The notes beneath the pieces are model-generated. The model worked only from the letters and a program-made list of their open reading frames with translations. It searched no databases and was not told the origin of the DNA. The position numbers were made by a program, and so were the translations under genes. This document shows, in pieces, positions 1 to 8,869 of a stretch of 38,720 nt of DNA; within the stretch, counting starts at the first letter, position 1; each line of letters opens with the position of its first letter. Source of the DNA: Hymenobacter caeli (GTDB taxonomy: Bacteria > Bacteroidota > Bacteroidia > Cytophagales > Hymenobacteraceae); the NCBI RefSeq assembly GCF_013294115.1, contig NZ_JABSNP010000031.1:1-38720 (forward strand), given 5' to 3'.

Positions 1-60
1 GCGGCCCGGCAACAGCGGCGCAATCCGCGCCCACTGCGCGTCCGTCAGTAAATAGTCCAT
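1..60 (-). CDS. IS5-family transposase, N-terminal 20 codons only
   Basis: On the minus strand an ATG at 58-60 opens a frame reading MDYLLTDAQWARIAPLLPGR up to the window edge. The pattern LTDAQWxxIxPLLP is the characteristic start of IS5-group DDE transposases (the DUF4096-type N-terminal domain). These enzymes cut and rejoin DNA at the element's inverted ends. Only the first 20 residues are present, so catalytic residues and intactness cannot be judged. The gene is transcribed in the same direction as the kinase array, away from the interrupted kinase. The family call rests on this short motif alone, but the match is distinctive. Confidence 0.75.
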   Translation of the reverse strand, partial: MDYLLTDAQWARIAPLLPGR

Positions 61-93
61 GCTCAAACATAACTCCTACTGTTAACACTTCCT
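1..93 (-). mobile_element. End of an IS5-like insertion sequence (partial)
   Basis: The left edge of the window contains the start of a transposase gene (codons at 1-60) and a short leader up to about 91-93, where the reading frame of the adjacent kinase gene is lost. Read on the minus strand, the probable terminus begins near GGAAGTGTTAACAG. The exact terminal repeat and target duplication cannot be fixed, because the other end of the element is outside the window. The insertion explains the abrupt loss of homology of the truncated kinase at 82-723. Confidence 0.6.
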
Positions 94-723
94 AAATACG
101 CCGGCCATCATACTGAACGTAATGGCGCTTCGCACCCGTTCGGCTTCCTGCTTTTGCACCTGGGTCGCGCTGAGCAGCGACACGCTCAGCAGCCCTCTTG
201 CTCTATTCAGCCGCAGCCACGGCGACTGCCAGGGGGCGAAGCGGATGGCCAGCACCTGTTCGGCGGGGCCGCCGGCGGGAACGACGATCGCCGGGAGGTG
301 GTCGGGGTCGGGCACCTGGGTGGGGCTCGCCCGCACGGTCCCCGCGTGCTGCACCAGCCGCCCGTTGAGGTAGATTTCCCAGGCCCCGTACCCGACCGCC
401 TGGAGCCGCAGCGCCCGCTGCCGCAGGCTGTCGCCGAGCCGGAAGCGCAGCCGCAGCCAACTGATGCCCATGCCCAGGCGGGGCGGCAACTCGGGCCGGG
501 GCCGGGCGGGGTTGAGCGTGTCCCAGCGGCTGTCGTCGAAGCCGGGCCGGGCCCAGGCGGGGTCGTCGCCGGCGTGGTAACGCCAGCCTTTGGTGAGCGG
601 CAGGCCCTTAGCCGGTAGGCGGTTGACGAGTACGGCGGCTGTGTCGGGGCGGGGCTGCTGGGCCCGGGCGGGCGGGCCCGGCAGCCACAGCAGGGCCAGC
701 AGAAACAGGTACAATCGACCCAT
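82..723 (-). pseudogene. Sensor histidine kinase fragment: N-terminal sensor domain, truncated by an IS
   Basis: The start is placed at the ATG at 721-723 because it is followed at once by a signal peptide (MGRLYLFLLALLWLPG...ARAQ). The open frame extends further upstream but would put the signal peptide inside the protein. Residues from about 35 to 190 form the jelly-roll, sugar-binding-like domain of the seven-helix kinase class in this array (KGWRYHAGDDPAWARP, FDDSRWDTLNP, EIYLNGRLVQ). The frame then enters the first membrane helix (around ITFSMMAGV), runs into foreign sequence and stops at 82. All later membrane helices, the histidine and the ATPase domain are missing. The last real kinase codon is near 97-105, next to the insertion sequence. 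It starts 41 bases after the stop of the neighbouring kinase at 765. The fragment cannot signal by itself. Confidence 0.85.
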
Positions 724-764
724 GCGCGGAGCGGGAAAGCGGTGCAAACAAGCGGCTTGCCCGC

Positions 765-2168
765 TCACCCCGGCAAGCTAATACGAAACGCGGTGCCCAC
801 GCCCTCGCGGCTTTCCACCGTGAGCGTGCCGCCGTGGCCCTGGGCAACGATGTCGTGGGCCAGCGACAAGCCCAGACCGGTGCCCTCGCCGGTGGGCTTG
901 GTGGTGAAGAAGGGCTGGAAGATTTTGGCCTGCACGGCTTCGCTCATGCCCGTGCCGTTGTCGGCCACCCGGATTTCCACCTGCCCGCCCACCCGCCGCG
1001 TGGCCACGCTGACCGTGGGTTGGTAGCCCGGCTCGCCGGCCCGCTGGCGCTGCTGCACGGCGTAAAAGGCATTGGTGAACAGGTTGAGCAGCACCCGGCC
1101 CAGGTCGCCGGCCACGGCCTCGACGGGGGGCAGGCCGGGGGCAAAAGCCGTTTCGAGGGCCGCGTTGAAGCTTTTGTTCTTGGCCCGCAGGCCGTGGTAG
1201 GCCAGGCGCAGGTACTCGTCGGCCAGCGCGTTCACGTCGGTGGGGGCCCGCTCGCCGCTGCTGGCGCGGCTGTGTTCGAGCATCCCGCGCACGATGCTGG
1301 CCGCCCGCTGCCCGTGCTGCGCGATTTTGCCCAGGTTTTGGGTCAGGTCGTCGGTCAGGGCCGTTACCTCCTCGGCGTCGCCGGCGGCCTGGGCTTCCTT
1401 GAGTTCGGCCAATAGCTCGGTGCTCACCTCCGAGAAGTTGTTGACGAAGTTGAGCGGGTTCTGAATCTCGTGGGCGATGCCCGCCGTCAGCTCGCCCAGG
1501 CTGGCCATCTTCTCGGCCTGGATGAGCTGGGCCTGGGTGGTGCGCAGCTCGGCCAGGGCCCCGCGCAGCTCTTCGGCCTGGTGCGTGAGGGCGGCGGTGC
1601 GCTCGGCCACCAGGCGCTCCAGCTCGGCGTTCTGGGCTTCGATGAGGCGCTTGGCCTTTTCCTCTTCCTCGCGCAGCAGGCGGGCCTGCTCCAGGGTTTT
1701 TTTCTGGCCGCGGGCCACGAAGACGAACGCCACCAGCCAGAAAACAGCAAATAACTGGGCCGTGTCGAAGGCGTCGTCGTAGCGCTTGGCCCACGTGCTG
1801 CCCACCAGCTCCAGCCCAAACGTCAGCGCCGAATACAGGAAATAGGGCCCCAGCGCCACCAGCAGCGTGCGGGCCGGGCGGTAGTCGTGCACCAGCAGCA
1901 GTACGCCCCCCAGGCTGGCCAGCACCAGCAGCCAGTACGCTTCGCTGAGCCAGCCGCTGCCGGCGTGGAAAGCCAGGCCGGCCAGGAACAGCGCCACCCC
2001 CGGCACCCAAATGAACCCCAGCAGCCGGCTCAGGTAGGGCAGCCGGCCCGGCAGGTGCAGGAACCGGCGCAGCGCCCGCACCACGCCCACCGCCGCGGGG
2101 GCCAGCAGCAGGAGTTCGCCGTTGTTGGAAGAGTAAGCCATGGGCGAAAAGTAAGCCGCCGCCGGCAT
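765..2168 (-). CDS. Sensor histidine kinase with membrane helices only (no periplasmic sensor)
   Basis: A 467-residue membrane histidine kinase. Residues from roughly 15 to 155 form four or five hydrophobic segments (for example VPGVALFLAGLAF, YWLLVLASLGGVLLLV, FAVFWLVAFVFVA). A charged coiled coil follows at about 155-210 (RLLREEEEKAKRLIEAQ). The kinase core contains the H-box GELTAGIAHEIQNPLNF with the phospho-acceptor histidine near residue 233, the N-box GRVLLNLFTNAFYAV, G1 VADNGTGM and G2 GEGTGLGLSL. It is the only array member without a TPR or jelly-roll front end, so it may sense a membrane signal or partner another kinase; this is inference. An in-frame ATG at 2139-2141 would shorten the protein by nine residues and is an equally possible start. 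No receiver domain or regulator is attached. Confidence 0.9.
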   Translation of the reverse strand: MPAAAYFSPMAYSSNNGELLLLAPAAVGVVRALRRFLHLPGRLPYLSRLLGFIWVPGVALFLAGLAFHAGSGWLSEAYWLLVLASLGGVLLLVHDYRPARTLLVALGPYFLYSALTFGLELVGSTWAKRYDDAFDTAQLFAVFWLVAFVFVARGQKKTLEQARLLREEEEKAKRLIEAQNAELERLVAERTAALTHQAEELRGALAELRTTQAQLIQAEKMASLGELTAGIAHEIQNPLNFVNNFSEVSTELLAELKEAQAAGDAEEVTALTDDLTQNLGKIAQHGQRAASIVRGMLEHSRASSGERAPTDVNALADEYLRLAYHGLRAKNKSFNAALETAFAPGLPPVEAVAGDLGRVLLNLFTNAFYAVQQRQRAGEPGYQPTVSVATRRVGGQVEIRVADNGTGMSEAVQAKIFQPFFTTKPTGEGTGLGLSLAHDIVAQGHGGTLTVESREGVGTAFRISLPG

Positions 2169-2195
2169 TCGGCGCGGGGCCCCGGCGCGGGGCGG

Positions 2196-4499
2196 CTACA
2201 GCGGCAGCGAAATAACGAATTCAGTGCCCACGCTTTCCTGGCTGTGCACGGCCAGCGTGCCGCCGTGGCCCTGGGCGATGATGTCGTGGCTGAGCGAGAG
2301 GCCCAGGCCGGTGCCCTCGCCCGTGGGCTTGGTGGTGAAAAAGGGCTGGAAAATCTTCGCCTGCACTTCGGGGCTCATGCCGGTGCCGTTGTCGGAAACA
2401 CAGATTTCCACCCGGGGCCCCACCCGTTTCGTGGCCACGCCAACGGCCGGCTGGTAGCCGGCCTCGCCGGCCAGTAGGCGCTTTTGCACGGCATAAAAAG
2501 CGTTGGTGAGCAGGTTGAGCAGCACCCGGCCCAGGTCGCCGGCCACGGCCTCGACGGGGGGTAGGTCCGGCGCGAAGTCTGTTTTCAGGGCCGCGTTGAA
2601 GGCTTTGTCCTTGGCCCGCAGCCCGTGGTAGGCCAGGCGCAGGTACTCGTCGGCCAGCGCATTTACATCCGTCGGGGTCCGCTCGCCGCTGCTCTGGCGC
2701 GAGTGCTCCAACATGCCCCGGACGATGGCCGCGGCGCGCTGCCCGTGCTGGGTGATTTTCTGCAGGTTTTGGGTCAGGTCGTCGGCCAGGGCCGTTACCT
2801 CCCCGGCGTCGCCGGCGGCCTGGGCCTCCTTGAGTTCGGCCAGCAGCTCGGCGCTCACTTCCGAGAAGTTGTTGACGAAGTTGAGCGGGTTCTGAATCTC
2901 GTGGGCGATGCCGGCCGTCAGCTCGCCCAGGCCGGCCATCTTCTCGGCCTGGACGAGCTGGGCCTGGGTGGCTTGCAGGCGGGTGAGGCTGGTGTCGAGT
3001 TGGTCGCGCTGGGCTTGCAGGTCCTGCTTTTGGGCCGTGACGAGGCGCTTGAGGCGCTCGGAGCGGCGGAAGGCGTAGTAGAACACGGCGGCCAGTGCCA
3101 GCAGCAGCACCACGCCCCCGAGCAGAAACCCGCCCACGAGGCGCTGCTGCCGGTCGCGGGCGGCGGCCAGGGTTTGCTTTTGGCGCAGCCCCGTAATGCG
3201 GTCGTTCTGGGCACGCTCGGCCTGCTGGCCCTCGTACTGCGCCACGTGAAACTGGCCCTGGGCGGTTTCGAGCGAGTCGGCGAGGGCGGTGGCGGCCAGG
3301 GCGTAGCGGGCGGCCGGGGCGGGCTGGCCGCGCTGCTGGTAGTAGCGGCCCAGCTCGCGCGAGTAGGCCAGGCACAGGGGCGTGGAGCGCGATTCCCGCG
3401 CCTGGCGGTAGGCGGCCAGCCAGTACGTTTCGGCGCGGGCCGGCTCGCCGTGGGCCGCGTAGTAGCGTGCCCAGGTGGCATTCAGCTCAAAGTCGCCCGA
3501 CGGACCAGTCACGGATATATGTAGGGAGTCGGCCAGGCGCTGGGCCGGGGGCAGCAGCCGGCCCGCCTCGGCCACCCGGCCCTGGGCCAGCAGCACGGCA
3601 CTTTTGAGCACCAGCCCGTAGGTTTTTACAAAGGGCGACACCGTGTCGCGCGGTGACCGGGGGCGCAGGGCGCGGTCGGCGTAGCGCAGGGCCAGCGGGT
3701 AGCGGTGCTGCCGGCGGTAGGCATCGGCAATGGCCCGGTTCAGAAATCCCCAGTTCTCGGCACTGATTCCCGCCCAGCTCACCGCTTGCCGCAGGTAGGG
3801 CATGGCCCGGTCGTAATTGCCCCACTGCACGTAGGAAGCCCCGATTACGGCCACCTCGTTGTAGTAGAAAGAGCGGTAGAACGGCCGGTACAGCTCCGCC
3901 GAGCGCAGGTAGTAGCTGATGGACTGGTTGCAGTCGCCCCGGTACAGGTAGTAGCCGCCCAACCCGTGGCAGCAGGCGGCCATATTTTCGGTGGCGTGGC
4001 GCTTTTCGTAAAAGGCCAGCTTGGCCTGGTAATAGGCGAGCTTGGCCTCCTGCCGGTTGAGCGCATTATACAGCACCCGAATTTGGATGAGTAGGACGGG
4101 CGCGGGATGGCCCAGCGAATCGAATGCCGCCACCGTCGCCTGCAGGCTGTCGAGGAGTGCGGTTAGGGCAGCGGGATTATCCGGTAGCCGTTGAGCACCC
4201 ACCAGCCGGCGGTAGGCACCGTGGTCGGGGCGGTGCAGCCGGGCGGTGAGGGCCACCAATTCGGTTAGCTCGGTCTCCCGGACACTAATAGGTTGCAAAT
4301 CGGCCAGGTGGCGCAGGGTGCGCAGGCGGGCGGTGTCGGCGCGCTGCCCGGCCAGCACCCGGCGCAGCGAGTCGGCGTTGGCCTCCCAGTAGCGGGGGCG
4401 GGCGCTGGCCGGGGGGCGGGACTGGGCCGCCAGCGGGCGGGCGGGTAGCAGCGCCAGCAGAACGGCACCCAGCAGGAGTTGACTAAAAAAGCCGCGCAT
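2196..4499 (-). CDS. TPR sensor histidine kinase
   Basis: 767 residues. A signal peptide (MRGFFSQLLLGAVLLALLPA...LAAQ) is followed by the array's TPR signature YWEANADSLRRVLAGQ and a helical TPR-like region to about residue 440, with repeat-like segments such as YYQAKLAFYEKRHATENMA and YLYRGDCNQSISYYL. One transmembrane helix lies near 454-476 (GGFLLGGVVLLLALAAVFYY), so the TPR region should be periplasmic. A coiled coil (TAQKQDLQAQRDQLDTSL) leads to the kinase core, with the H-box histidine near 533 and N, G1 and G2 boxes intact. It ends three bases before the next start at 4499/4503. Its cytoplasmic residues (HSRQSSGER, DFAPDLP, TEFVISLPL) recur in the kinase at 15847-18183, although the sensor halves differ. 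Ligand unknown; TPRs usually bind proteins or peptides. Confidence 0.92.
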   Translation of the reverse strand: MRGFFSQLLLGAVLLALLPARPLAAQSRPPASARPRYWEANADSLRRVLAGQRADTARLRTLRHLADLQPISVRETELTELVALTARLHRPDHGAYRRLVGAQRLPDNPAALTALLDSLQATVAAFDSLGHPAPVLLIQIRVLYNALNRQEAKLAYYQAKLAFYEKRHATENMAACCHGLGGYYLYRGDCNQSISYYLRSAELYRPFYRSFYYNEVAVIGASYVQWGNYDRAMPYLRQAVSWAGISAENWGFLNRAIADAYRRQHRYPLALRYADRALRPRSPRDTVSPFVKTYGLVLKSAVLLAQGRVAEAGRLLPPAQRLADSLHISVTGPSGDFELNATWARYYAAHGEPARAETYWLAAYRQARESRSTPLCLAYSRELGRYYQQRGQPAPAARYALAATALADSLETAQGQFHVAQYEGQQAERAQNDRITGLRQKQTLAAARDRQQRLVGGFLLGGVVLLLALAAVFYYAFRRSERLKRLVTAQKQDLQAQRDQLDTSLTRLQATQAQLVQAEKMAGLGELTAGIAHEIQNPLNFVNNFSEVSAELLAELKEAQAAGDAGEVTALADDLTQNLQKITQHGQRAAAIVRGMLEHSRQSSGERTPTDVNALADEYLRLAYHGLRAKDKAFNAALKTDFAPDLPPVEAVAGDLGRVLLNLLTNAFYAVQKRLLAGEAGYQPAVGVATKRVGPRVEICVSDNGTGMSPEVQAKIFQPFFTTKPTGEGTGLGLSLSHDIIAQGHGGTLAVHSQESVGTEFVISLPL

Positions 4500-4502
4500 A
4501 CG

Positions 4503-6674
4503 TTAAGCGGATAGGGATAAGCTGATGAAAAAAGTAGTGCCCTGGCCAGACTGGCTTTCCACGCGCAGCGTGCCGCCGTGGCCCTGGGCGATGATGTCGT
4601 GGCTCAGCGAGAGGCCCAGGCCGGTACCCTCGCCCGTGGGCTTGGTGGTAAAGAAGGGCTGGAATATCTTGGCCTGCACCGCCGCCGGCATCCCCGTGCC
4701 GTTGTCGGAAACGCGCACTTCCACGGCGTTGCCCACGCGGCGGGTGGCCACCCCCACCGTGGGCTGGTAGCTGGCCTCGCCCGCCCGCTGGCGCTGCTGC
4801 ACGGCGTAGAAGGCGTTGCTGAACAGGTTGAGCAACACCCGGCCCAGGTCGCCGGCCACGGCCTCCACCAGCGGCAAGCCCGGCGCGAAGTCGGTTTCCA
4901 GCGCCGCGTTGAAGGTTTTGTCTTTGGCCCGCAGGCCCTGGTAGGCCAGGCGCAGGTACTCGTCGGCCAGGGCGTTTACGTCCGTGGGCTGGCGCTCGCC
5001 GGTACTGGCCCGCGAGTGCTCCAACATCCCGCGCACGATACCCGCCGCCCGCTGCCCATGCTGGTGAATCTTACCCAAATTCTGCGTCACGTCTTCCGCC
5101 AGGGCCGTGGCTTCGGCCGTGTCGCTAGTGGCCAGGGCTTCCCGCAATTCGGCCATCAGCTCGGCTGACACGTCGGCGAAGTTGTTGACGAAATTGAGCG
5201 GGTTCTGAATCTCGTGGGCGATGCCGGCCGTCAGCTCGCCCAGGCTGGCCATTTTCTCCTTCTGAATAAGCTGCGCCTGCGTGGCCCGCAGCTCCGTGAG
5301 CGAGCGTTGCAGCTCGCCGGTGCGCTCGGCTACCTGGTGTTCCAGCGTGTCGTTCTGCGCGGCCAGCAGGGCTTGCTTGTCCTGTTCTTGGGCTAGCGTC
5401 TGGGCCGAAAGCCGCTCCACTTCGCCCAGCTTCACTTGCAGCAGCTCGGCATCGAGGGCGAACTCGCGGGCCAGAAACAGCGAGATGCCCAGCGCGGGTG
5501 GCAAGTAAATGAGGACAAACGAGAGGGCGTTTGTCAATGCGCCCCCTGGCGCCCCGCTGGTATTTAATCCGACCAATCCAAAAACAACGAGCAGGGACAG
5601 GCCGAAACCAGTCGCGATAATCCAGGCTCCGCGCTGGCGCTGACGCAAAGCCCGGCCCGTTAGACGCAACTGCTCGATGGTGGCGAGGACGGTGGCGCCT
5701 AAAAAGGCGAAGAACCCATTGCCCGCCGGATAGAATGCCTGGTAGGTCAGCAGGCCCCCGCAACTCAGCCAGAGGGCCGTGTACACCCAGCCGCGCCGAA
5801 ACCCGAACAAGGCATACAGTGCTCGCACCGTCCACAATTCACTCAGAATCAGCAGAGAATAGACGGTAAAGCCACATAGCATATAGGCTTCAGGGGAACC
5901 GAAATTCCAGTAGAAGCCGTAATAAATGAGCAGCGCGGCCACCGCCAGGGCACCGGCGTAGCAGGTAAAATACCAGTTGGCCCGCTGGGCAGGGTTGAAG
6001 TAAAAGAAGGCCAGGTGAAGCAGCATCAGCAGCGCAGCTACACCCCCGGCCACGTAAAACAACAGGCTGGCTTCTGCCAGCTCGGCGGAAGCTTGGCGAT
6101 GGTTGGCACTGCTTATCATGGACAGCTGCAACATGGGACCCTGGTCGATAAAACGGGTCAGCGGCAGCGACGAGTGCCAGGGTGCGTAGCGCACCGCCAG
6201 CACGACATCGGCCAGGCCCGCCCCCGGCACCTCGATGGGGCTCGGACGACGAGCGCCGGAGGGGCGTACCCGCGTCAAGTCGGCCTGCAAGCGGCCCAGC
6301 CGTTGCACCAGCTGGCCATTCAAGTAAATTTCGCAGGCCCCCGGCAGCAAGGTGCTTTGGAGCAGTAGGTGATACTGGCGCAGGCTGTCGCCGGGGCGGA
6401 AATGCAGCCGCAGCCAGCTCATGCCGGTGCGCACGGCAGGAGGCAGCCCAGGCCGGGGCCGGGTGGGGTTGAGCGTGTCCCAGCCACGGTCATCGAAGTC
6501 GGGCCGGGCCCAGGCCGGGTCGTCGCCGGCGTGGTAGCGCCAGCCCTTATTGAGGAGCAGGCCATCGGCGGGCAGGCGGTTGATGCGCAGCACAGCCGTG
6601 TCGGCCGGCAGCGGCGCGGCGGTGGCAACCCCGAAAAGCAGCCCCAAGGCCGCGAGCAGCAGAAAGTAGCGCAT
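4503..6674 (-). CDS. Jelly-roll/seven-helix sensor histidine kinase
   Basis: 723 residues. The signal peptide (MRYFLLLAALGLLFGVATA) precedes a periplasmic jelly-roll domain at about 30-195 that resembles the sugar-binding fold of glycoside hydrolase family 2 (KGWRYHAGDDPAWARPDFDD, WDTLNP, EIYLNGQLVQRLG, VLAVRYAPW). About seven membrane helices lie at 205-415, similar to the 7TM modules of DISM-type receptors, and end in LFLAREFALDAELL. A coiled coil (LLAAQNDTLEHQVAERTGEL) links to the kinase core with the phospho-acceptor histidine near 487 and intact N, G1 and G2 boxes. The gene lies between a TPR kinase and another jelly-roll kinase in one probable operon. The fold suggests recognition of a carbohydrate-like ligand, but this is inferred from fold similarity only. 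Confidence 0.92.
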   Translation of the reverse strand: MRYFLLLAALGLLFGVATAAPLPADTAVLRINRLPADGLLLNKGWRYHAGDDPAWARPDFDDRGWDTLNPTRPRPGLPPAVRTGMSWLRLHFRPGDSLRQYHLLLQSTLLPGACEIYLNGQLVQRLGRLQADLTRVRPSGARRPSPIEVPGAGLADVVLAVRYAPWHSSLPLTRFIDQGPMLQLSMISSANHRQASAELAEASLLFYVAGGVAALLMLLHLAFFYFNPAQRANWYFTCYAGALAVAALLIYYGFYWNFGSPEAYMLCGFTVYSLLILSELWTVRALYALFGFRRGWVYTALWLSCGGLLTYQAFYPAGNGFFAFLGATVLATIEQLRLTGRALRQRQRGAWIIATGFGLSLLVVFGLVGLNTSGAPGGALTNALSFVLIYLPPALGISLFLAREFALDAELLQVKLGEVERLSAQTLAQEQDKQALLAAQNDTLEHQVAERTGELQRSLTELRATQAQLIQKEKMASLGELTAGIAHEIQNPLNFVNNFADVSAELMAELREALATSDTAEATALAEDVTQNLGKIHQHGQRAAGIVRGMLEHSRASTGERQPTDVNALADEYLRLAYQGLRAKDKTFNAALETDFAPGLPLVEAVAGDLGRVLLNLFSNAFYAVQQRQRAGEASYQPTVGVATRRVGNAVEVRVSDNGTGMPAAVQAKIFQPFFTTKPTGEGTGLGLSLSHDIIAQGHGGTLRVESQSGQGTTFFISLSLSA

Positions 6675-6688
6675 AGGCTTGGGCGCAG

Positions 6689-8869
6689 TTAGGCTGGAAG
6701 GGTGATGGTGAACGTGGTGCCCTGGCCGGGCTGGCTCTCGACGCGAAGCGTGCCGCCGTGGCCCTGGGCAATGATGTCGTGCGAGAGCGAGAGGCCTAGC
6801 CCCGTGCCCTCCCCCGTGGGCTTGGTTGTGAAAAAGGGCTGGAAGATTTTCTGCTGCACGGCTTCACTCATGCCCGTGCCGTTGTCTTGCACCCGAATTT
6901 CCACCTGCGCTCCTACCCGCTGCGTGCTGACCATAACGGTGGGCACGTAGCCGGCCTCGCCCGCTTGCTGGCGCTGCTGCACGGCGTAGAAGGCGTTGGC
7001 GAACAGGTTGAGCAAGACGCGCCCCACATCGGCCCCCACGGCCGGCACGGCGGGCAGGCCCGGCGCGAAGTCGGTTTCCAGCGTCGCGTTGAAGCGCTCG
7101 TCCTTGGCCCGCAGGCCCTGGTAGGCGATGCGGAAATACTCGTCGGCCAGCGCGTTGAGGTCGGTGGGCTGGCGCTCGCCGGTGCTGGTGCGCGAGTGCT
7201 CCAGCATCCCCTTGACGATGGCCGCCGCCCGCCGCCCGTGGTGGCCGATTTTGCCCAGGTTCTGCGCCAGGTCGTCGGCCAGGGCCGCCACTTCGGCCGC
7301 GTCGCCGGCGGCCTGCGCTTCTTTCAGCTCCGCCACCAGCTCGCCGGACACTTCCGAGAAGTTGTTGACGAAGTTGAGCGGGTTCTGAATCTCGTGGGCG
7401 ATGCCGGCCGTCAGCTCCCCCAGGCTGGCCATCTTCTCCTTTTGGATGAGCTGGGCCTGGGTGGCGCGCAGGTCGGTGAGCGAGCGTTGCAGCTCGCCCG
7501 TGCGCTGCTGCACCTGCTGCTCTAGGGTGTCGTTCTGGGCGGCCAGCAGGGCCTGCTTGTCCTGCTCCTGCGCGATGGTCTGGGCTGAGAGGCGCTCCAC
7601 TTCGCCCAGCTTGATTAGCAGCAGCCCGGCATCGAGGGCAAACTCGCGGGCCAGAAACAGCGAGATGCCCAGCGCCGGCAGCACGAACACCGCCGCGATG
7701 CACACATTCGCCACCAGGAGCGACACCGGCAGCAACAGCACGCCAACGTAGGCCAGCGCGGCCAGCAGTCCGCCCGCAAAGCCGACGGCAATAATCCAGG
7801 CCCCGCGCCGGCGCTGCCGCACGGCCCGCACGGTCAGGCGCACTTCCTCGGCGGTGAACAGAATGCTCATGCCTGCCCACAGGTAGGTGGTTGCCGGATG
7901 AGCGTTGGCCAGCGCCAGCAGCAGCACCAGACCTGCATAGGCCACCCACAAGGCGGCGTAGAGGCGGCCGGGCTGCCTGTTAAACAAAGCGTACAAGGCC
8001 CGCACGGCCCACAGGCCGGTCATCGAAGCCAGCGCGTTGGCTGCAAACAACACCACTATGTAGGGCATTTGCGAGTCGAAAGCCAGCGCAACGGCACCAT
8101 ATCCCGCTAACGAAGCCAGCGCCGCGGCAAGGGCAAAACGGGCAAAGTAGCGGTTGGCGCGCTGGGCGGGGTTGTAGCGATAAAAGGCGTAGTGCAGCAG
8201 GGCCAGCAGGGCCGAAAACCCCAGCAGCACCAGGTACACTCGGGCGTTATCCTTCTCCCGGGCCTGCCCCTGCCAGAACGCCTGCGGGCTGCAGAGGACA
8301 ACGATTAGCTGCGGGGCGCGGTCCACGCCCGCCAGCAGGGGCGGCTGCCAGGGCGCGTAGCGCACGGCCAGCACCTGCTCGGCCGGCCCGCCCGCCGGCA
8401 CCTGCCCGGGCTGCGGAAAGCGGCCCCGGGCCACCACCCGGGCGGGGTCGGCGTTGATAACGCCGTGGCGCTGCACCAGCCGGCCGTTGAGGTACACCTC
8501 GATGGCACCCCGTTCCCCGGCATTCACCAGCAGGTCGTGCCGGCGCAGGCTGTCGCCCAGCCGGAAGCGCAGCCGCAGCCAGCTAATGCCGGTTTGCGCG
8601 GCCCGCGGCAGCTCGCGCCGGGGCCGGGTGGGGTCGAGCGTGTCCCAGCGGCTATCGTCAAAATCGGGCCGGGCCCAGGCGGGGTCGTCGCCGGGGCGGT
8701 AGCGCCAGCCTTTTTGCAGTAGCAGGCCACCCGTGGCAGGCAAGCGGCTGATACGCAGCACGGCCGTGTCGGGCGGCGGGCTGACGCCCGGCTTGGGTTG
8801 GGCCGGGGCCGCGCGAAGCCACGTGGGCAGCGTGAGCAACAGGAGCAGCAGGAGTAACAAGTGTTTCAT
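6689..8869 (-). CDS. Jelly-roll/seven-helix sensor histidine kinase
   Basis: 726 residues with the same order as its downstream neighbour: a leucine-rich signal peptide (MKHLLLLLLLLLTLPTWLRA), a jelly-roll domain (KGWRYRPGDDPAWARPDFDD, EVYLNGRLVQRHG), about seven membrane helices to LFLAREFALDAGLL, a coiled coil and the kinase core with the histidine near 492. The ATG at 8867-8869 overlaps the stop of the preceding kinase gene in an ATGA arrangement, which implies translational coupling. Its start region (MKHLLLLLL and the flanking AACAAGTGTTTCATG on the plus strand) matches that of the kinase at 18187-20346, pointing to a shared duplication. It differs from the other copies in the N-box context (VPAVGADVGRVLLNLFANAF). 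Signal unknown. Confidence 0.92.
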   Translation of the reverse strand: MKHLLLLLLLLLTLPTWLRAAPAQPKPGVSPPPDTAVLRISRLPATGGLLLQKGWRYRPGDDPAWARPDFDDSRWDTLDPTRPRRELPRAAQTGISWLRLRFRLGDSLRRHDLLVNAGERGAIEVYLNGRLVQRHGVINADPARVVARGRFPQPGQVPAGGPAEQVLAVRYAPWQPPLLAGVDRAPQLIVVLCSPQAFWQGQAREKDNARVYLVLLGFSALLALLHYAFYRYNPAQRANRYFARFALAAALASLAGYGAVALAFDSQMPYIVVLFAANALASMTGLWAVRALYALFNRQPGRLYAALWVAYAGLVLLLALANAHPATTYLWAGMSILFTAEEVRLTVRAVRQRRRGAWIIAVGFAGGLLAALAYVGVLLLPVSLLVANVCIAAVFVLPALGISLFLAREFALDAGLLLIKLGEVERLSAQTIAQEQDKQALLAAQNDTLEQQVQQRTGELQRSLTDLRATQAQLIQKEKMASLGELTAGIAHEIQNPLNFVNNFSEVSGELVAELKEAQAAGDAAEVAALADDLAQNLGKIGHHGRRAAAIVKGMLEHSRTSTGERQPTDLNALADEYFRIAYQGLRAKDERFNATLETDFAPGLPAVPAVGADVGRVLLNLFANAFYAVQQRQQAGEAGYVPTVMVSTQRVGAQVEIRVQDNGTGMSEAVQQKIFQPFFTTKPTGEGTGLGLSLSHDIIAQGHGGTLRVESQPGQGTTFTITLPA

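Noticed and set aside
834..1415. Long open frames on the plus strand opposite the kinase genes (also 2625-3524, 17215-18198 and others)
   Set aside because: They mirror the conserved kinase codons, recur at the same place in every copy and encode low-complexity G/A/Q/V-rich products; a GC-rich codon bias explains them.
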